A stretch of 64,000 bases of DNA from Streptomyces camelliae (GTDB lineage: Bacteria > Actinomycetota > Actinomycetes > Streptomycetales > Streptomycetaceae), in the NCBI RefSeq assembly GCF_027625935.1, contig NZ_CP115300.1:1922001-1986000 (forward strand), given 5' to 3'. The notes under the pieces were generated by a model. That model saw only the letters and a list, made by a program, of their open reading frames with translations. It made no database searches and was not told the DNA's origin. A program made the translations under genes and the position numbers. Shown piece after piece: positions 63,365 to 64,000 of the stretch (positions are counted from its first letter, which is position 1; each line of letters begins with the position of its first letter).

Positions 63365-64000
63365 GTGCACCGTCCCCCCGCCGCCGAGGCCGAGATCGCC
63401 GCGGAGTTGGCCGCCGTGCGGCCTGCCCTGCTGACCCGGTACACGGCGGAGCTGCCGGGTGCCCGTTCTGCCGTGCTGAGCCGTCTGTGGCGGGCGTTGG
63501 CGCATGAGCCGTTGCCGTGGATCACCGGGCGGGTGCGCGGGGCGCACGGTCTGGCGCTGCGGCTGGCCGACGGCAGGACGCTGTACGGGCCGCACGCGGA
63601 TCCGTATGCCACGAGCGCGTACGTCACGGAGGTCCGCCTCGGCCAGGAACTTCACGTGGATCCGGCGGGCCTGATGGCCGCCCTGGCCGTGCCGCACGGC
63701 GCGGCGTTCGCGGCGGAACTGGCGGACAGCGCGGCCTCGTTGGCGCTGTCCCGGGCGGACGCGGCCCACCCCGAGCAGTGGCCGGTGGGAGTCCCCCCGT
63801 CCGAAGGCCGGGGGAGGGAGGCCTGGGAGTGGGAGCAGCGGGTGACCGACGGGCATCCGTACCATCCCAACTGCCGTTCGCGGCCCGGGTTCTCGGTCGC
63901 GGAGCAGCTGGCGTACGGCCCCGAGCACCGGCCGGTGGTGGGGCTGGGTACGGTGCCGGTACCGGCGGACGAGTGTCTGCTGACGGGAGACTGGCCGGCG
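63365..64000 (+). CDS. Second IucA/IucC-family siderophore synthetase (3' part outside window)
   Basis: 212 residues in the window from GTG 63365, with AAGGAG 6 bp upstream. N-terminal VHRPPAAEAEIAAELAAVRP; the diagnostic VTDGHPYHPNCRSRPGFS follows at ~165-182. Frame still open at 64000. Divergent pairs of such genes are common where a siderophore is built by two condensations. Confidence 0.88.
   Translation, partial: MHRPPAAEAEIAAELAAVRPALLTRYTAELPGARSAVLSRLWRALAHEPLPWITGRVRGAHGLALRLADGRTLYGPHADPYATSAYVTEVRLGQELHVDPAGLMAALAVPHGAAFAAELADSAASLALSRADAAHPEQWPVGVPPSEGRGREAWEWEQRVTDGHPYHPNCRSRPGFSVAEQLAYGPEHRPVVGLGTVPVPADECLLTGDWPA

Overview
The window looks like Streptomyces chromosomal DNA. GC content and third-position GC are very high, GTG starts are common, and it carries modular type I polyketide synthase (PKS) genes, a SpoIIE-type PP2C phosphatase, an allantoin locus next to malate synthase, and many sugar ABC importers.

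Region 1 (1-34.5 kb) is the starting half of a type I PKS cluster. Three PKS genes run leftward: 30245-16407 (loading module KSQ-AT-ACP plus modules 1 and 2), 16267-9749 (module 3) and 9722 to beyond base 1 (module 4 and part of module 5). Domain reading gives: acetate starter from malonyl-CoA; M1 malonyl, DH-KR; M2 malonyl, DH-KR; M3 methylmalonyl, DH-ER-KR; M4 malonyl, DH, a truncated ER and KR; M5 methylmalonyl, DH onward. This predicts a chain beginning with a sorbyl-type diene. Transcribed rightward from the loading-gene promoter region are a luciferase-like FMN monooxygenase, an SDR, a SAM methyltransferase, a flavin reductase and a SnoaL-like protein. Three promoters in this region (both upstream PKS genes and the methyltransferase) share one architecture: three AAG-type heptamers at exact 11-bp steps, then exactly 8 bp, then a -10 hexamer. 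That is the layout of SARP activator promoters, although no SARP gene is in the window. The product was not identified.

Region 2 (34.5-44.6 kb) is housekeeping-like: a DMT exporter, a RibD/DHFR-like reductase, an AIM24 protein, allantoicase (alc) and allantoinase (allB), a divergent IclR regulator (AllR type), a DUF5955 protein, a MobA-like nucleotidyltransferase, malate synthase (aceB) and a HipA-like kinase. The allB/allR intergenic region and the aceB leader each carry a pair of 15-bp IclR-type palindromes 21 bp apart. This links allantoin breakdown (giving glyoxylate) to malate synthase (using glyoxylate).

Region 3 (44.7-60 kb) is rich in sugar transport. A periplasmic-type sugar-binding lipoprotein is translationally coupled to a multi-domain SpoIIE phosphatase. 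Divergent from it is a paralogous binding protein with its own ATPase and permease and a further binding protein. A second complete importer follows, with an aldose epimerase, a LacI repressor and a PfkB sugar kinase. A short LuxR remnant separates the two systems.

Region 4 (60-64 kb) holds a tryptophanyl-tRNA synthetase behind a Trp-Trp leader peptide and attenuator hairpin, then two divergent IucA/IucC siderophore synthetases, the second cut by the window edge.
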